Of a stretch of 64,000 nucleotides of DNA, positions 1-15,428 are shown one piece after another (the first letter of the stretch is position 1; the number at the start of each line of letters is the position of its first letter). This DNA is from Oikopleura dioica. Its lineage: Eukaryota; Chordata; Appendicularia; Copelata; Oikopleuridae. The position numbers and the translations under genes are program-made. The notes beneath the pieces are model-generated. The model was not told the DNA's origin. It was given only the letters and a program-made list of their open reading frames with translations, and ran no database searches. The stretch is from assembly GCA_907165135.1 (NCBI GenBank), contig OU015566.1, positions 10,710,157 through 10,774,156 of the forward strand. Direction: 5' to 3'.

Positions 1-120
1 CGAGTCATTTCTAATAAAATCTTCTTCCGGAAAGCTCCGACGATTCCAATCAAAGATCACAACTACGACATCGTCGAAAACCAAGTCAACATTCAGAAAA
101 CTTCTCCATTTATCACCTAA
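1..120 (+). CDS. 3' end of an unidentified protein (partial)
   Basis: Frame 1 is open from the left edge and stops with TAA at 118-120, giving a 39-residue C-terminal tail that ends KTSPFIT. The tail is basic and polar, with no recognisable motif. It lies on the same strand as the next gene, whose ATG is at 348, a gap of 227 bp, so the two could belong to one transcription unit. The stretch is short enough to be a chance open frame; codon usage resembles the neighbouring genes. No function can be assigned. Confidence 0.4.
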   Translation, partial: RVISNKIFFRKAPTIPIKDHNYDIVENQVNIQKTSPFIT

Positions 121-347
121 TAACTCTTTTTCGAGCTTTTTGTACAGTTAAATACATTATTGAACATACTAACCCGTCTGAAATTAGCTTCTTGGAGATT
201 TATAATGGCAGGTTAATTTCAAACATGACCAGAGATCTCTAGTGAACATGACAACAGTCGTTCTAGATAATATGAGGGCTATGCATTTTTGTTTACTGTC
301 ACATTCCTCGGTTTACGCTAGAAATTTATCGAGAAAAATCAAGGCAA

Positions 348-1399
348 ATGAAACCGACTCGAAGATCTGGACGGAAAGAATCTGATGACGAGCAAGAGTC
401 TTTGTCATCAATAAGTCTGTTATTTCGGAGTAAGTTTGCGATACTGAGAACGATTCTTAATTTCAATTAGAGCAATTGCATGAGGACGTTTTTTTGGAAG
501 CTGCGAGAACCCAGCTAAAGCGTGAGAAAGCAAAGATGACTGTCAACATGGATGTTGAGGACGAGCAAGCAGAGTGGGTGAAGATATCAAATATTCCATC
601 GAGCTCGGCGATTGATAACTTACTGTCAAGCTGTTTCAAGGAACTCACGGAGAAAGTTGGCGAGGAAGAGTCAAAGAAAGTCATTTTTGATTTTCTCGTC
701 AATCAAGAAACGTATCGTATCAACTCCATGAAGATGGCGAATTTTAAGCTTGATAATGTTCTCAAACGAGCGAACATCAAGTCAACTAAGAAAAAAGTTA
801 CCAAAAGAAGAGCCGAGTCTTCTGTTGGTGGTGACAATAACGTAGAAATTGCTCAACCGAATGAGCCTTCAACATCAAATCAGGCCAAGAAAAAAGTGAA
901 GAACGTACAGAACACAATGATTCATTCTCTAAAATCCATCGGTATCCTTTTCAAAAGTATGTTTTTTCGCTTGAATTCATAATATTATCTTAAAATTTAA
1001 GGCCGCGAACTGCAGAACGATTTTTATAAGCGTTCCTCTTCTTTCTTAAAGGAAAGAGCAGCGAATATCAAAATGGTCGCCGCCCCTCTTGACAAAAACA
1101 ACCCATGTGACAACTTCTGTCACTTCATCAAAAGAAATGCTGGATCATTCGACGAGCGTTCTCTGACGGACAAGGTGAGCTCCCTGATGATATCTTCGTT
1201 GATGACAACCGTCTTGGCTGATATGGTCACCAAGGATCCAGAAAGTTTCCTGGACACTGAGAAGGCAGCAGGAAACACATATGATGTCATGATCATTGGT
1301 GTGCGCGGATGTGGCATGAATTCTGCGAGTTATAGAAATCGAATATATGGAAAAAATCCCATTGATGGATTCAACCTCAACGATTACGTGCCAAAGTAA
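348..1399 (+). CDS. unrecognised basic, lysine-rich protein, three exons
   Basis: Likely start ATG at 348, with exons about 348-430, 471-956 and 1002-1399; the second intron (957-1001) is clean GT-AG. The middle exon encodes a charged, helix-prone segment followed by a Lys/Arg-rich, Ser-rich linker that looks like a nuclear localisation region (KKKVTKRRAE). The last exon has a compact part with several cysteines (NPCDNFCHFIKRN, GVRGCGMN) and ends NLNDYVPK. The first splice junction is not certain: the phase of exon 1 fits poorly with the obvious GTAAGT donor. The family is unknown to me. The mix of basic linker and conserved-looking C-terminal block suggests a nuclear protein, which is inference. 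Confidence 0.6.
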
Positions 1400-2065
1400 A
1401 GCACTGATTCTTTCTGCAACTGCCTTTTTAATCACATTAAATAACCTGCTTTCTCATATATTTGAAATACACTAATATTATCAACCTTTGGTTTGTTTCC
1501 TTACTTCAAAGATTCTCATAAATGAAATTTATGCAGTAACGCGGCGATTTTCCGCGGGGGATTCAGACACCGCGAGCAATAAACCGATTATAATCGGACT
1601 CGTTTTTTAACAATGAAACTTTCTTGCATACTTCCGGAGTTTGGCATGCACGCTGACCTGATTGTTTGAACTCGAACCTGCAAGAAAGACAATAGACAAC
1701 TGGCCATTTCTTTTGCTAAGAAAAGACTGAAAAGTGAGTAAAAATATATCTTTTATTTTGTGATCAAAATGGAATGTGAACGAGGGCAGTGAGGGGTACA
1801 ACAAGTTAGTCAACAAGCATTTTGATCGGGCTATAAACTAATCTTGTACTGTTACTGAATTTTAAAAACGGGTGAAGTTAAACAGGAATCCTACAGTGTA
1901 AACATGGGGAGCGAATATTTGCAACGTGAACTACTAGTAAAAAAGGGGATGAGGGGAGAACGTACCTAAGGTGATTTACTTTGATAGTGTTACTTTGTGA
2001 AAAAAACTGGAATGTGAACTAATAATAATTATATAAAAATGGGAGGAATGGGGCGAAGTAAGAAG
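1400..2065. other. convergent intergenic region
   Basis: This lies between the 3' ends of two convergent genes. It holds AATAAA-like signals for both strands, for example AATAAA near 1578 on + and its complement near 1752. There is also a short palindrome, CCGATTATAATCGG, near 1583. No coding potential is seen beyond chance open frames. Confidence 0.5.
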
Positions 2066-5895
<3,830 letters not shown>

Positions 5896-5959
5896 CTCGA
5901 ATCAACCGATACTCACAAAAAGTCTAAAAAGAAATCTTGTTAATATCCAAAAAAAGTCT

Positions 5960-6748
5960 CTATTTTATCACGTCAATATTTTGAAATGAGTTATTGGCAA
6001 CAGCATTTTGGTTGGACTCGAGACGCACGAGGCGCTGAAACGGTTGGACATCAGATTGTGCACCTGGAGCGGGTTGGTGCGAGTGCAAGGAGAGATCGCG
6101 CGAGATGTGCGCGTGGCAAGGGTAACAGAATTCTGCGGGACAGTCCAGGCAAACGTATTTTATATCTGATTTCATCTCTAATTCGCAGACGTTGCACGTG
6201 AAGAATGGCGACGAGTCTCCTAAATAGGAAAATACGAAGTTAAATATTTGCTTTTGATACTCTAGAAAACTCGTCAAAGACAAGTCAGATCATTACTGAT
6301 GATTTACGTATGATAACTTCATATGAAGATCTTTACTAGGAAATAACGAGCGAAAGAGATTGTTTGATCGTGACTTTCAAATGTTTTTCTTTCAATCCTT
6401 ACCTAGGGATAAAAGTCTTTCTTTCATCTGCTCAAGTGCTCTGATCCGCTCTCTGATGTCATGTTCCCTCTCTGCGGCACTTGTCGCCCGTTTCTTGATA
6501 AATTCATCCGGTTTGCGGGCACTCTCGCGCAGTTTCAACTTTTTCCCGCGCTCCTGTGCGCCGGGGATCTTTCGTTTTCGACTTTTCAACTTTTTGAACA
6601 TCTTTTGCGCCTTGCTAGCGACTTGAATGTCGGTTTTTGTGCCAAGATCGTTGGCGATCTTTCGCCAGCGATTCTGTGCGGGCACCTCGGCGGGATGCTT
6701 TTCTAACAATTCGAAGAACTTGGCGTTTTCGGCCTCAGTCCAGCTCAT
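5960..6748 (-). CDS. ZZZ3: ZZZ3-like SANT/Myb plus ZZ-type zinc-finger protein
   Basis: About 200 residues in two exons (6406-6748 and 5960-6221). Exon 1 encodes a SANT/Myb repeat (MSWTEAENAKFFELLEKHP, then RWRKIANDLGTKTDIQVASK) followed by a basic stretch and a coiled helix. Exon 2 encodes a ZZ-type zinc finger with CNVC, CLDC and CYPC pairs and a terminal HSH. The domain order matches the C-terminal half of ZZZ3, the histone-reading ATAC-complex subunit, but this protein is far shorter than vertebrate ZZZ3. The upstream AACAAATCTGGG is preceded by CATTTTAG, a likely trans-splice acceptor, which supports the short form as complete. It is the seventh operon gene. Confidence 0.85.
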
Positions 6749-7048
6749 CCCAGATTTGTTCTAAAATGAATGGCGATTAAAAACAAAGATATTCTTTTTG
6801 AGATTCTTTTACAGAGACCAGTAGACCGAATCTGATTGAGATTTGAAAATTCTAACACCGGGATAATCACAAAATCAGAGGCACAGAAAGTTATTGTGAG
6901 GAAAGATGATTTTAAGCCGTCTCATTTTGGGCAGACTACAAAAGATGGTACAGGAGTTGGTATAGTGGTCGACGAGAACGATTTCCGTCGCGAGAGGATG
7001 TTCTAGTATACTCATAGCATAAGTAAATTGCGCCTCGAGAAGGAGATC

Positions 7049-7369
7049 TAGCATTTGCCTTCGGCGATGCACTGGGCCAAGTCTGCTGGAATTGGCAACT
7101 TCGAGTGTTTCGACTCAAAATGCTGCTTGTATGTCTTTGGGTCGCCCATCTGGGTCTTGCACACCTTCAAAAATACGTAAGTAAGAGACGCCAAATAGAA
7201 AGATATACAAGTCATACGAGATATTTTATATAATTGGATTTACGGCGCAGAGGAATTTGAGAGCTTTCGCAGCAGCAGCCTTTTGGTCACTTCCTTTTTG
7301 CTTCTTGAGTTTGGCCTGTCTTTCGGCGTTCTTTTGCTGGGACTGGATCTTCTGCTGTCCTCGAGCCAT
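7049..7369 (-). CDS. ZNF706: zinc finger protein 706
   Basis: An 80-residue protein in two exons (7244-7369 and 7049-7164). The N-terminus MARGQQKIQSQQKNAERQ is nearly that of vertebrate ZNF706. The second exon has the single C2H2 finger with VCKTQMGDPKTYKQHFESKH and ends IAEGKC. Family members are small nuclear or ribosome-associated proteins of about 76 residues, so the length fits. TTTCTGCTTCAG lies directly before the ATG, a trans-splice-type acceptor. It is the sixth operon gene, about 105 bp after the CFAP299 stop. Identification is firm. The family's function is known mainly as a repressor of KLF4 in stem cells; its role here is untested. Confidence 0.95.
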
Positions 7370-7474
7370 TCTGAAGCAGAAAAGGATGAGATTTGTTTTT
7401 TTATAAAAAATATATATTATGCATATAAAAATTAAGAGCTTCAAAGAAAGAGACGTGGGAAACCAGAGGCGTAT

Positions 7475-8265
7475 TTAAGCTTTTCCACGAGTTATGTGAT
7501 CGTAAAAGACGACTTCTTCATAAAACTTGGACTTAATTCTTAGCCGCGTTGTGTTATCGCCAGGAGATGAGCTTTTTGGATCCACGTTGATTTGTTTTCG
7601 ATCGAGCTTTGATTTGAAGAGTAGTCCACCGACGTGTTCGGAGTCAACCTAAATAAGGAATAATTTTATACCGTTCGTTTGGATGTTTTCTTACGTCGTA
7701 GTATGGACTGGCGTTAATTTGACAATGCTGGGTGTCCCAGTTGAAGAAGCTGAGATCAGTATTTCGCGGAATCATACGCTTTTTGCCTGCAAAGATCTGC
7801 TGGAACTCGTCTGTCTACCAAAATATAGCTTTACTTTGGCGAACTATCAGATCGACTCACCTTCAAGCGATGAGCATAGTCAATGTATCCGGAGATTTCT
7901 TGTCCCCTCGTATTCTTCGTTCTGATAAAAATGATCGATGTCATTTTCAAATGTCTGTTTGCTTCTTCTCGATCTGCAAGAGCCTTGAGAAACGGATCGT
8001 TCAGTTCGTGCCCATAATGACACATACCGCCAGCATTGTTTCGTTTAGCTATACGAGCGAGCTCAGCCGCCGCCTTCTTCGCTTCAAAGTCACTTCTTTT
8101 CATGACTTCTCCTGCGGAGCCATAGCCCAGCTCGACCAATTGTCTGGCAACCTCTTCGTCCTCGAGGTAAAACATGTCTTTCTTGGTAACGAGGGAATCG
8201 AGGAAATCCTCGTAGGTCTCGTGCGCCATCACGATCTCTAAGTTTGAGATATCTTCCTCAGCCAT
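7475..8265 (-). CDS. CFAP299: cilia- and flagella-associated protein 299
   Basis: Three exons (about 7862-8265, 7696-7814 and 7475-7648). Hallmarks of the family are YEDFLDSLVTKKDMFYLED, ARQLVELGYG, DFEAKKAAAELARIAKR, then SIIFIRTKNTRGQEISGYID and the C-terminal NVDPKSSSPGDNTTRLR. The length of about 230 residues matches vertebrate CFAP299 (C4orf22). Expected in motile cilia and in sperm development. The ATG follows GATTTAG and ACACAAAA, an apparent trans-splice site. It is the fifth gene of the operon, between PPIL2 and ZNF706, so a ciliary gene is co-transcribed with housekeeping nuclear genes. Confidence 0.95.
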
Positions 8266-8379
8266 TTTTGTGTCTAAATCAAGAACAATCAAAAGACAGA
8301 TAAATTTATAGGGCAGTTGACAGAAATTTGATCTAGATCAAGTTTGTACACAGGGGAAAGGTAAGAAAATTGGAAAAGG

Positions 8380-10186
8380 CTACCAATCTCCAAAATCAGA
8401 AAGATTGTTTGAGCTTTTCGGCGCTTTTTTCGAGGATGTCGCTCCACCAGCTGACGTATCCTCATTTACTCGTTTCAACTTGTTCCTGTTGATATATTTG
8501 CCTACGCCGGAAGAGTACGTTTTGAGAGTCTCTTTCGGAACTACTTGTTTCTTGCCAGAAAGTGCTTCTTTTTCCGCATCATCCTAGGTTGATGTTAGGT
8601 TGTTTTAGAAACACAACTAAACCTTATCACGCGCAGCTTGGAGAAGTTTCTCTGCTTCTGGGAAAGGATCTTCAAAGACTTCTGTCGATAGAATTTTTAT
8701 ATCCTCAGCTGGGCGATCAGTTTTCTTATCCGTTTTTGCCAATTCCATTGTTCTCAAAGAATCATTTCCACCAACAAGTCGGCCGAAAACCGTATGCTAG
8801 AACCGATTTTTGATTGTCTTGATTCAAAAAGCCGCGGCGAACCAAGGTCAGAGCGCGAAAAATGCCTACCTTTCCATCCAGATGCGGACATTGTGCATAA
8901 GTAATGAAAAACTGGCTCCCGTTCGTGTTTGGACCCGAGTTTGCCATGGAAACAATACCCCTGAAAAGTGCGTCAGCGGATTATCGAATATTGAACAAAC
9001 CTCTTGTTGTGCATAAGATGGCCGAGTTTAAACTCGTCTTCGAACTTGCCTCCCCATATTGACTCTCCTCCGTCGCCAACACCTGTTGGGTCTCCACCCT
9101 TTATTTCAACATGAGATTTCAAAAATCAATACGAAAGTTACCTGAATGATGAAGCTTCTGATGTTCCGATGGAAAATCGTACCGTTGTAGTAGCCTTTTT
9201 GACAGAGCTTGATGAAGTTTTCAGCAGTTTTTGGCACGTGTTTAGCGTGAATCTCAATGTTTAGATCTCCTAGTGTCGTTTTGATTTGAACGTATGCATT
9301 TTTCTTGACAAACTGATATATGACGGCTCGATCGTCTTTTAGCGCCAGCTCCGTGTCTGTAATTGGCATCATGCAGGTACTAGTCAGTGACATGCCCATC
9401 TTGCCAGTGGTGAAGTGTGCAGCGCTGTATTTATCCAATCTTTTCGACTGATCATTATGCGTTTTTATTTCCTTCGAATCTCGGAGCAATCCAGCTCCTT
9501 TCCCTTCGAGGATCTTCGATTCGCGGAGCTCTTTCATGACATCTTTTGTTTCTTGGTTTGCTTTTCTGACGGTCTTCTTGTCGTCTGTCTCGTTGAGCTT
9601 GAGCCCATTTTTCAGATGATGGAAGCTCGTGATGTTAAACTTGTCTAAATAGACTGGATCTTGAACGGTCACAATGTCAGATCTTTTAAATGGCTTGTCG
9701 TTTATCAGATCTTTGAAGTTTTTCGGCTTGAAGCAAAGTTGTTCAATCGCCTCCATGGAATAGACATTTCCAGTGGCCATGTTTACGACGATGTGAGAGT
9801 TGTCGGAGAACTCACGAAAGAGGACAGGGCAGTGGTACTTTTTCTCCGCGTTTTTGAACCAAGTCATTTTGATCAAGTCGCCAGCCTTCATTTTCTTCCC
9901 TGTGACTGGATTGATTCCGTATTGCTTGAGCCAGGGAACAATGTTGAGCAGCTCGAAGCAGCGCCCTTCAGCGTCACACATTGGGTTATCAAAAGGTGCT
10001 AAATGATCCTGTTAACCAGTACTCATCCATAATATCACTACCTAATGAGATGCAACAGGAATAGTACGGCAATCGCTTAAACTGCCTCGGATCATGCTTC
10101 TTTTTATAACCTCCGAATTCATGCTCCCACTCGGTGGACCGGATGTATAGCTTGTCCTTCGAGTGCCGATGTTTTTTGAAACCCAT
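8380..10186 (-). CDS. PPIL2: PPIL2, U-box cyclophilin of the spliceosome
   Basis: About 520 residues over several exons, starting [20 protein letters not shown], typical of PPIL2/Cyc60. A U-box follows (CEGRCFELL-like core, [25 protein letters not shown]), then a linker. The cyclophilin domain has FHRN with the catalytic Arg, [27 protein letters not shown] and LDGKHTVFGR. The family combines peptidyl-prolyl isomerase and ubiquitin-ligase domains and acts in pre-mRNA splicing. A short Lys/Ser-rich tail ends SDFGDW. The start is fixed by TATTTCTAG then AGTATG. It is the fourth gene of the operon. Open reading runs into introns near 9130 and 8850 and should not be read as alternative ends. Confidence 0.95.
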
Positions 10187-10341
10187 ACTCTAGAAATACG
10201 CCAGTATTACCAAGAAAAGCCTTTCTGAGGAGTCAAAATGTATTTACAAAATTACTGTAGAAGGTTGGCAGTTGTGAATAAGTTGAACTAATTGAATTAT
10301 GTGGAATAATTGAGAATCTACAGTAAAATGTTTCTTCAACT

Positions 10342-13300
10342 CTACTCTTTCGTCCATAGACCTTTCGGATCTGCGCGTGTTTCGTAGAAGTTTGGCGGTA
10401 GATTCATGACCACCAAGAGCTCCCGAGGCAGCTTCCTCATGTTGGCTACCTTCGCATTCTAAGAAAGATATCAACAGACGAATAAGAGGTAAGACATACC
10501 AATTGACTCATATCTCGCTCCCATTCTTTTCTTCCGGCTGTTCTGAACCATTGCCCGATTCGTAAAGCTTTGTTGGCAATGGTGTTGATTATTTTCGTCT
10601 TGGCTTCGAGCGACGCAATGATTGAAATAACTGTCTTCGCACGCGCAATCATTTTGTCGTGCGCTTCGTCCTTGCAGCCCCCGTATGTGTGCAAATATGC
10701 GTACAGGTTATGCATTTGGAGGATGAAATCTTAAAATCCAATAAAGAAATGAATTGAAACAAAACTTGGGTTCACTACTACTCACTTCGCACGTCTTTCA
10801 CGCCGATTTCCTCTCCTGGACAAGAAGCCTTCCGAGAGAAGGGAACGATGAACTGAATGAATCTTGAATAAACCATTCTCTTCGCAAACGGGTAGTTCTT
10901 AACGCTCATGAAGAGTCGGAATACGTCTTTTCCAGCATCAAAATCCTAACGATAGAGTAAGCCTTGTCAAGTAGTGATTTACCTACTCTTTCCTTCATTT
11001 GGAAGGTGGTCTCATTCAAGTCTTCTTCGATCTGAGCCGCTCTCATCTTAGTGATTTCTTGCGTCAGGTTTGAACTAGCTTCTTTCATTTCTTTTGTGTC
11101 GCTCTTGAGGAATAAATGGCCGAGTCTTTCTTGTTTCTTATCGACAGACTGTTTGCTGTTGAAATGAAGTCGGCCAATAAAGACATTGTGCTAAATGATA
11201 TTTGAGTGCGAATCGTCTTTGGCGGAGGCCGTACCTTTTGGCCATACTGCTGAATAGCAGTGTATGGAATTGTATTGAGCAAACGGCAAATGAAGATGTC
11301 ATCATGCGAGAAGAAGCTGGGGATGCCCTTCGAAACCATCAAACAATAAATGTCTAAATAAATTGATTCAAAAAGCATCCTCGTTGATTTCAAAACTTAC
11401 AGAAAACCATCGCTGAATTCGGACCTGCCTGTTGCTTCTCGGGAATCTCAGTCTTGCTGATAAAGTCTCCCAAAAAGAGAGCAAAATTATGAAGCTGTTT
11501 TAGATGCCAATGATGTTCCTTTAGACACGAGGAATCTTCGAAGACGGAGAAAACCATCGTAACGAACATCAACAACAGACCTTCGATCTTTTGAAAGTCT
11601 TCCTTCGGCGCAACCTCATACGGAGGGAAGCTGTCAGTGATTTGCGTGATCTCCTGCTGGATATTCTGAACAATTCTTCTGAAAACAGCTTCTCCGTTGT
11701 CGTTGCAAAGAAATCGTCTAAGTTCTGTCTCGTGAGGAATGAGAGCTATCCAGTCGGAGAAAGTAACCGTATCGGGTGTGTCGATAACCGTCACTGTTTC
11801 CTCCTTGTGTATTTGATGTCGCAAGCAGAGAGACTCCTTTAGCAAGTTTTTCATCTGTCCAACGAATTTACCAATCTTATATTGTGGACTTTTGACCTTA
11901 TTTCTTGGCTGCGCCAATCTTTCGGTGATGTATTCAATCTTATTATCGGTGGACCAACTCTGATAATTCTCGGGCGGCCAGGCTGTCGACTCGTTCGAGT
12001 TTTTTGAAGTATTTGTCGCATTATCAAGTACAATTAGATCCGGAACTGGAAGCTTCTCTTGAGAAGACTCACTGGTCCGACCCGAGAGTCTGGTTGAGCG
12101 ACGCGTTTTGGTGGCAGAACTATAAGTTTTGTTTAGTTTAAATAAATTTAATTCTTGGAAATTTACCTGGGTGAAGCTTGCTCTTCCACTACTTCCATCT
12201 GTACTATCTTTTCTTGGTCGTTAGTTTCAGCCATGGGAACTGGCTCCGCGCTTGGATCGTCAATAAAGAGCTCCGAACCTGATTGCGAATCATCGTCAAT
12301 CTTCAACGAGTCTTGCGAGCGATCTGCTTCGGCAATTTCCAACGGGCCGGACTCATCCTCGGAATCAGAGTCTAAAGCCAGACCGCACTGGTCTATCAAG
12401 GCGGCGGACATCCGCCTCTTCTTTTCTTCGTCATTTTCGTTCGCGACTTCTGCCATTTTCTGATTGATATCAGCCTCTTCTTCTTTGGACAGTTTATTGC
12501 CGGAGTCTACTTCCATCTTCTCATCATCCTCGTTGCTTTCGGAGTTTTTCTGATCATTGAGATTCTTTTCCTCAACTGACGGCGCCGAATCATTCGTTTT
12601 TGTACTGATTGAGCTACCAGCATCTGAACTTATGGTCTTTTCTTCATCAAGTTTCAACTTTGGAGCAGATTCGAGGGGAACAGTCTTCTCGGTCTTCACA
12701 GGGCGTTTATGGAGAGGAGTGATATTCATGTCCGGAGCCTGTTCTACTTGTTTAAAAATCGAACCGATGATATCGTTCTCGTTCACGGCAGTCTTTCCTT
12801 GATCTTTTCCATTTTCAGTCGCTTTATTCTCCGCTGGTTTCGTTAGTTTGTTTTTCGCGTCTTCGTCTTCCGATTCCGAGCTTGAAGATTCTTCAGAACT
12901 AGAGGAGTCTGAAGCAGAAAGCCCAAGGTTGGACGTTTCAGAGGTAGAAACACCAAGCATGCGATCAAGATCAGCAGCTCCTGCTTCGAGATCTGATTCT
13001 TCTTCCTTTTCCTCGTCCTCCTTCTTCTTTTCAGCAATGATTTCTTTCGCACGCCTGATGCAGAGATTCTTCGAGTACTGACATTGCTTAGCCTTTGTGA
13101 TAAACTCGGAAGGGGGATCTTCTCGAAGTCGTAATCGTACTTGACTACAAGCTCTTTGATCTTTTCCGTAACCCACTCATCGCTTCTTCCTTTTCTCACC
13201 GTTTTCTTTTTTGGCTCTTCGTCTTTCTTGGCTGTTTCCTTCTTTTTCTTAGCAGATTCTTGTTTTTTACTAGCGACCTCTTGCTTGTTTTCCTTTGAAA

Positions 13301-14513
13301 ACATCTCGGAGAAGGCTTTCTTCGGTTCAGGTTTGAAAATGTTCCCGACTGGCTGGTTGTTCTTAGCGGCAGTGCTTATCACCCGCTTTTTAAGCTTTGC
13401 TAGGGGGTTGTTTGCCTCACTTGAAGCCTTTCTCTTGTTGGTGATGGAAGATACAACAGCTGAAAGTGATTTTTGGGGCTGCTTTGGAGGAGTCGGCTTT
13501 GAATTTTGTCGGGTGATGTTTCTCGCATTTGCGGGCGGATTGACTGATTGAGCAGAAGCAGCAGCAAGCAATGATGGTGGAAGGGTAACACCAGTTGTTG
13601 GGCGGAAGATTTCTTCAGCAGGAGCAGGGGCTGGTTCAGGAAGCGTCCCTGAAACCGGCCTCTCTTGCTTAATAGCAATAGTAGGAGCTTGGTGAGCCAC
13701 TCGAGGTTTGGCATTCGAGGGGTTTACAGGAGCAGAAATAGGCTTTTGTGGAAGAACAACGCCAGTGGTTGGTCGCAGCGGCTCTTCTACTGGAGGTAGG
13801 CTTGGCATAAAGATCTCTTTGTCAGGTTCAGTCTTGAATGGAAGCGGGGGAGGTGGAATCGGACTTATAATAGGCTTTGAAGAAGTCGTCATTCGCGAAG
13901 GATGACCATTGACCGGTTCAACGAGGTCTTGTATCGTCATCGGTCTCGAAATTATAGACCCAGACGCACTGGACATATTTCCAGCTCGAGATACAGCTAC
14001 CGAGTTCACAACCGAAGATGATCCATTAATAATCGACTCAGGTATCACATTGACCCTTTTTGTTGGCGACATCGGCTTGAGCGAAAGACCCATTTTTGGC
14101 GAGGGCATAATCGCTAGAGCCTTACTCGTGGTTGGAAGACGACTATCAGGATTCATTCCCATGTATCCCTTTGTCGCTTGATTTCGAAGAAGACTGATTT
14201 CCCATTGATCAGATGCTTCTTTTGCTTCGAGCTTACATTTGAGCATGTTGACTTCCATCCTAAATGTTTGAATCAAAATCTGTTAATCAAAACAAAGAGT
14301 CATTAAACCGCTAAATAGCAATACTAGGGAGGAAACTTACCGCAGCTGTCTAATTTCCTCATTAGCCCTAGCCAGTTCCTGCTCGTTGTTTCTACTTTGC
14401 GCCAGTTCCAGACTCATTTCATAGACTTTGTCTTTGTACTGCTGGACGTACTGGACTGGATAGTACTCCAGCGGAGGCGAATCCGATCTCTTTTGACCTA
14501 CCGAGTCACTCAT
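10342..14513 (-). CDS. large unrecognised nuclear-type protein, coiled coil plus conserved C-terminal domain
   Basis: More than 1,000 residues. The start MSDSVGQKRSD follows CAATTTAG and AGTGACC. A short coiled coil (QYKDKVYEMSLELAQSRN to NMLKCKLEAKE) is followed by a long Pro/Ser-rich disordered region with repeated RPTTGV segments. Next come Lys-rich clusters, an acidic Ser/Glu/Asp region (about 12200-13050), and from about 12000 down a helical domain with SDWIALIPHETELRRFLC, HHWHLKQLHNFALFLGDFI, IPYTAIQQYG and the end NLPPNFYETRADPKG. The reading frame changes at 13112-13116, a run of five G on the + strand; see findings. The architecture suggests a chromatin or transcription scaffold, but I do not recognise the family. 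Third operon gene. Confidence 0.75.
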
Positions 14514-14581
14514 GGTCACTCTAAATTGAATTCTGTTCAAGTTTGTTTTTTTCAAAAGAATAATTTAAAATAGATACTAAA

Positions 14582-15160
14582 TCAGGAATCTCCTAACGCT
14601 CCAGCAGGAATTGCTATACTGTTGCGATAGTTAAAAAAGATACCGTAACAAACGAAAACGAAAAAAATGGCGAATGGCAGATTTTTAAAGCTTTTCTTTC
14701 GCATTTCGCGTTGCCTTTCCATAGCCTGTTCTAAATAAATGGACTGCAGTTCCTCATCCCTTGCCATTTTGGCCTTGAGTGCAGCGATTTTTTCGGCGGC
14801 GTTGGTCAGCGGAACAGTGTCTTTGACATACAGTTCGTCGAGTATCTGCTGGCCCATGTCGTCAAGCTTCTTTTGTCTCTCGTATTCTTGTTGTTTCTGG
14901 GCGTTGAGCTCTTCGGAAATGTCTGTCAAGTGCACATTCGCTAGGAAAATTTAGTTTTGGAGTCATGGAAGAGTGCGCTTACTTTTTAATCCAGTGAAAT
15001 CCGCGACTCTTTCTCGTTCACCCTGTTTTCTGACCATGTGTTGGCGAGTTTCCTTGTCTTCTAGATTCCCGTAAGCTTTGCTGGCGCTGGAATTCGACTC
15101 CATTCGGATTTGCCGACTAGCCCTATTTACAATTTGTATTCTTGCTAAACCGAATCTCAT
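14582..15160 (-). CDS. mitochondrial-type single-pass membrane protein
   Basis: Two exons, about 14983-15160 and 14582-14941. The N-terminus MRFGLARIQIVNRASRQIRM is basic, amphipathic and free of acids, like a mitochondrial presequence. A helical, Gln/Glu/Lys-rich coiled coil fills the middle (LNAQKQQEYERQKKLDDMGQ to LYLEQAMERQREMRKK). One hydrophobic segment near the C-terminus (LPFAIFFVFVCYGIFF) is followed by a short tail ending PAGALGDS. That suggests an inner-membrane protein with one transmembrane helix; the specific family is not recognised. TTTATTCATTTAG lies one base before the ATG. It is the second operon gene, its stop only 69 bp before the next start. Confidence 0.75.
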
Positions 15161-15428
15161 GCTAAATGAATAAATGGATTGGTAAAGGATCGGGGTTTCG
15201 TGAAAAGTTATATTTCAAACATGTGTCAAAAAGAAGGAATGTTGAGACGCATTCGTTGAGATAAATTGTACAAAGTTGAGGTATAAAATATATAATATTT
15301 ATAAGCTTAGAGTTTAACGATTTCAAGAAGTGGTTTTTTTCTGAAACGATTGTTTTTAACTATCTTTTTGTATAAGGTCTGTGTATCTGCAACTTGAAAC
15401 AACAGAAAAAAGGCTGGTTAATAAAGGC

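Noticed and set aside
6950-7025. tRNA-like stretch with an A-box match (TGGTATAGTGG)
   Set aside because: No proper B box or acceptor stem pairs with it. It lies in the gap before the ZNF706 stop.
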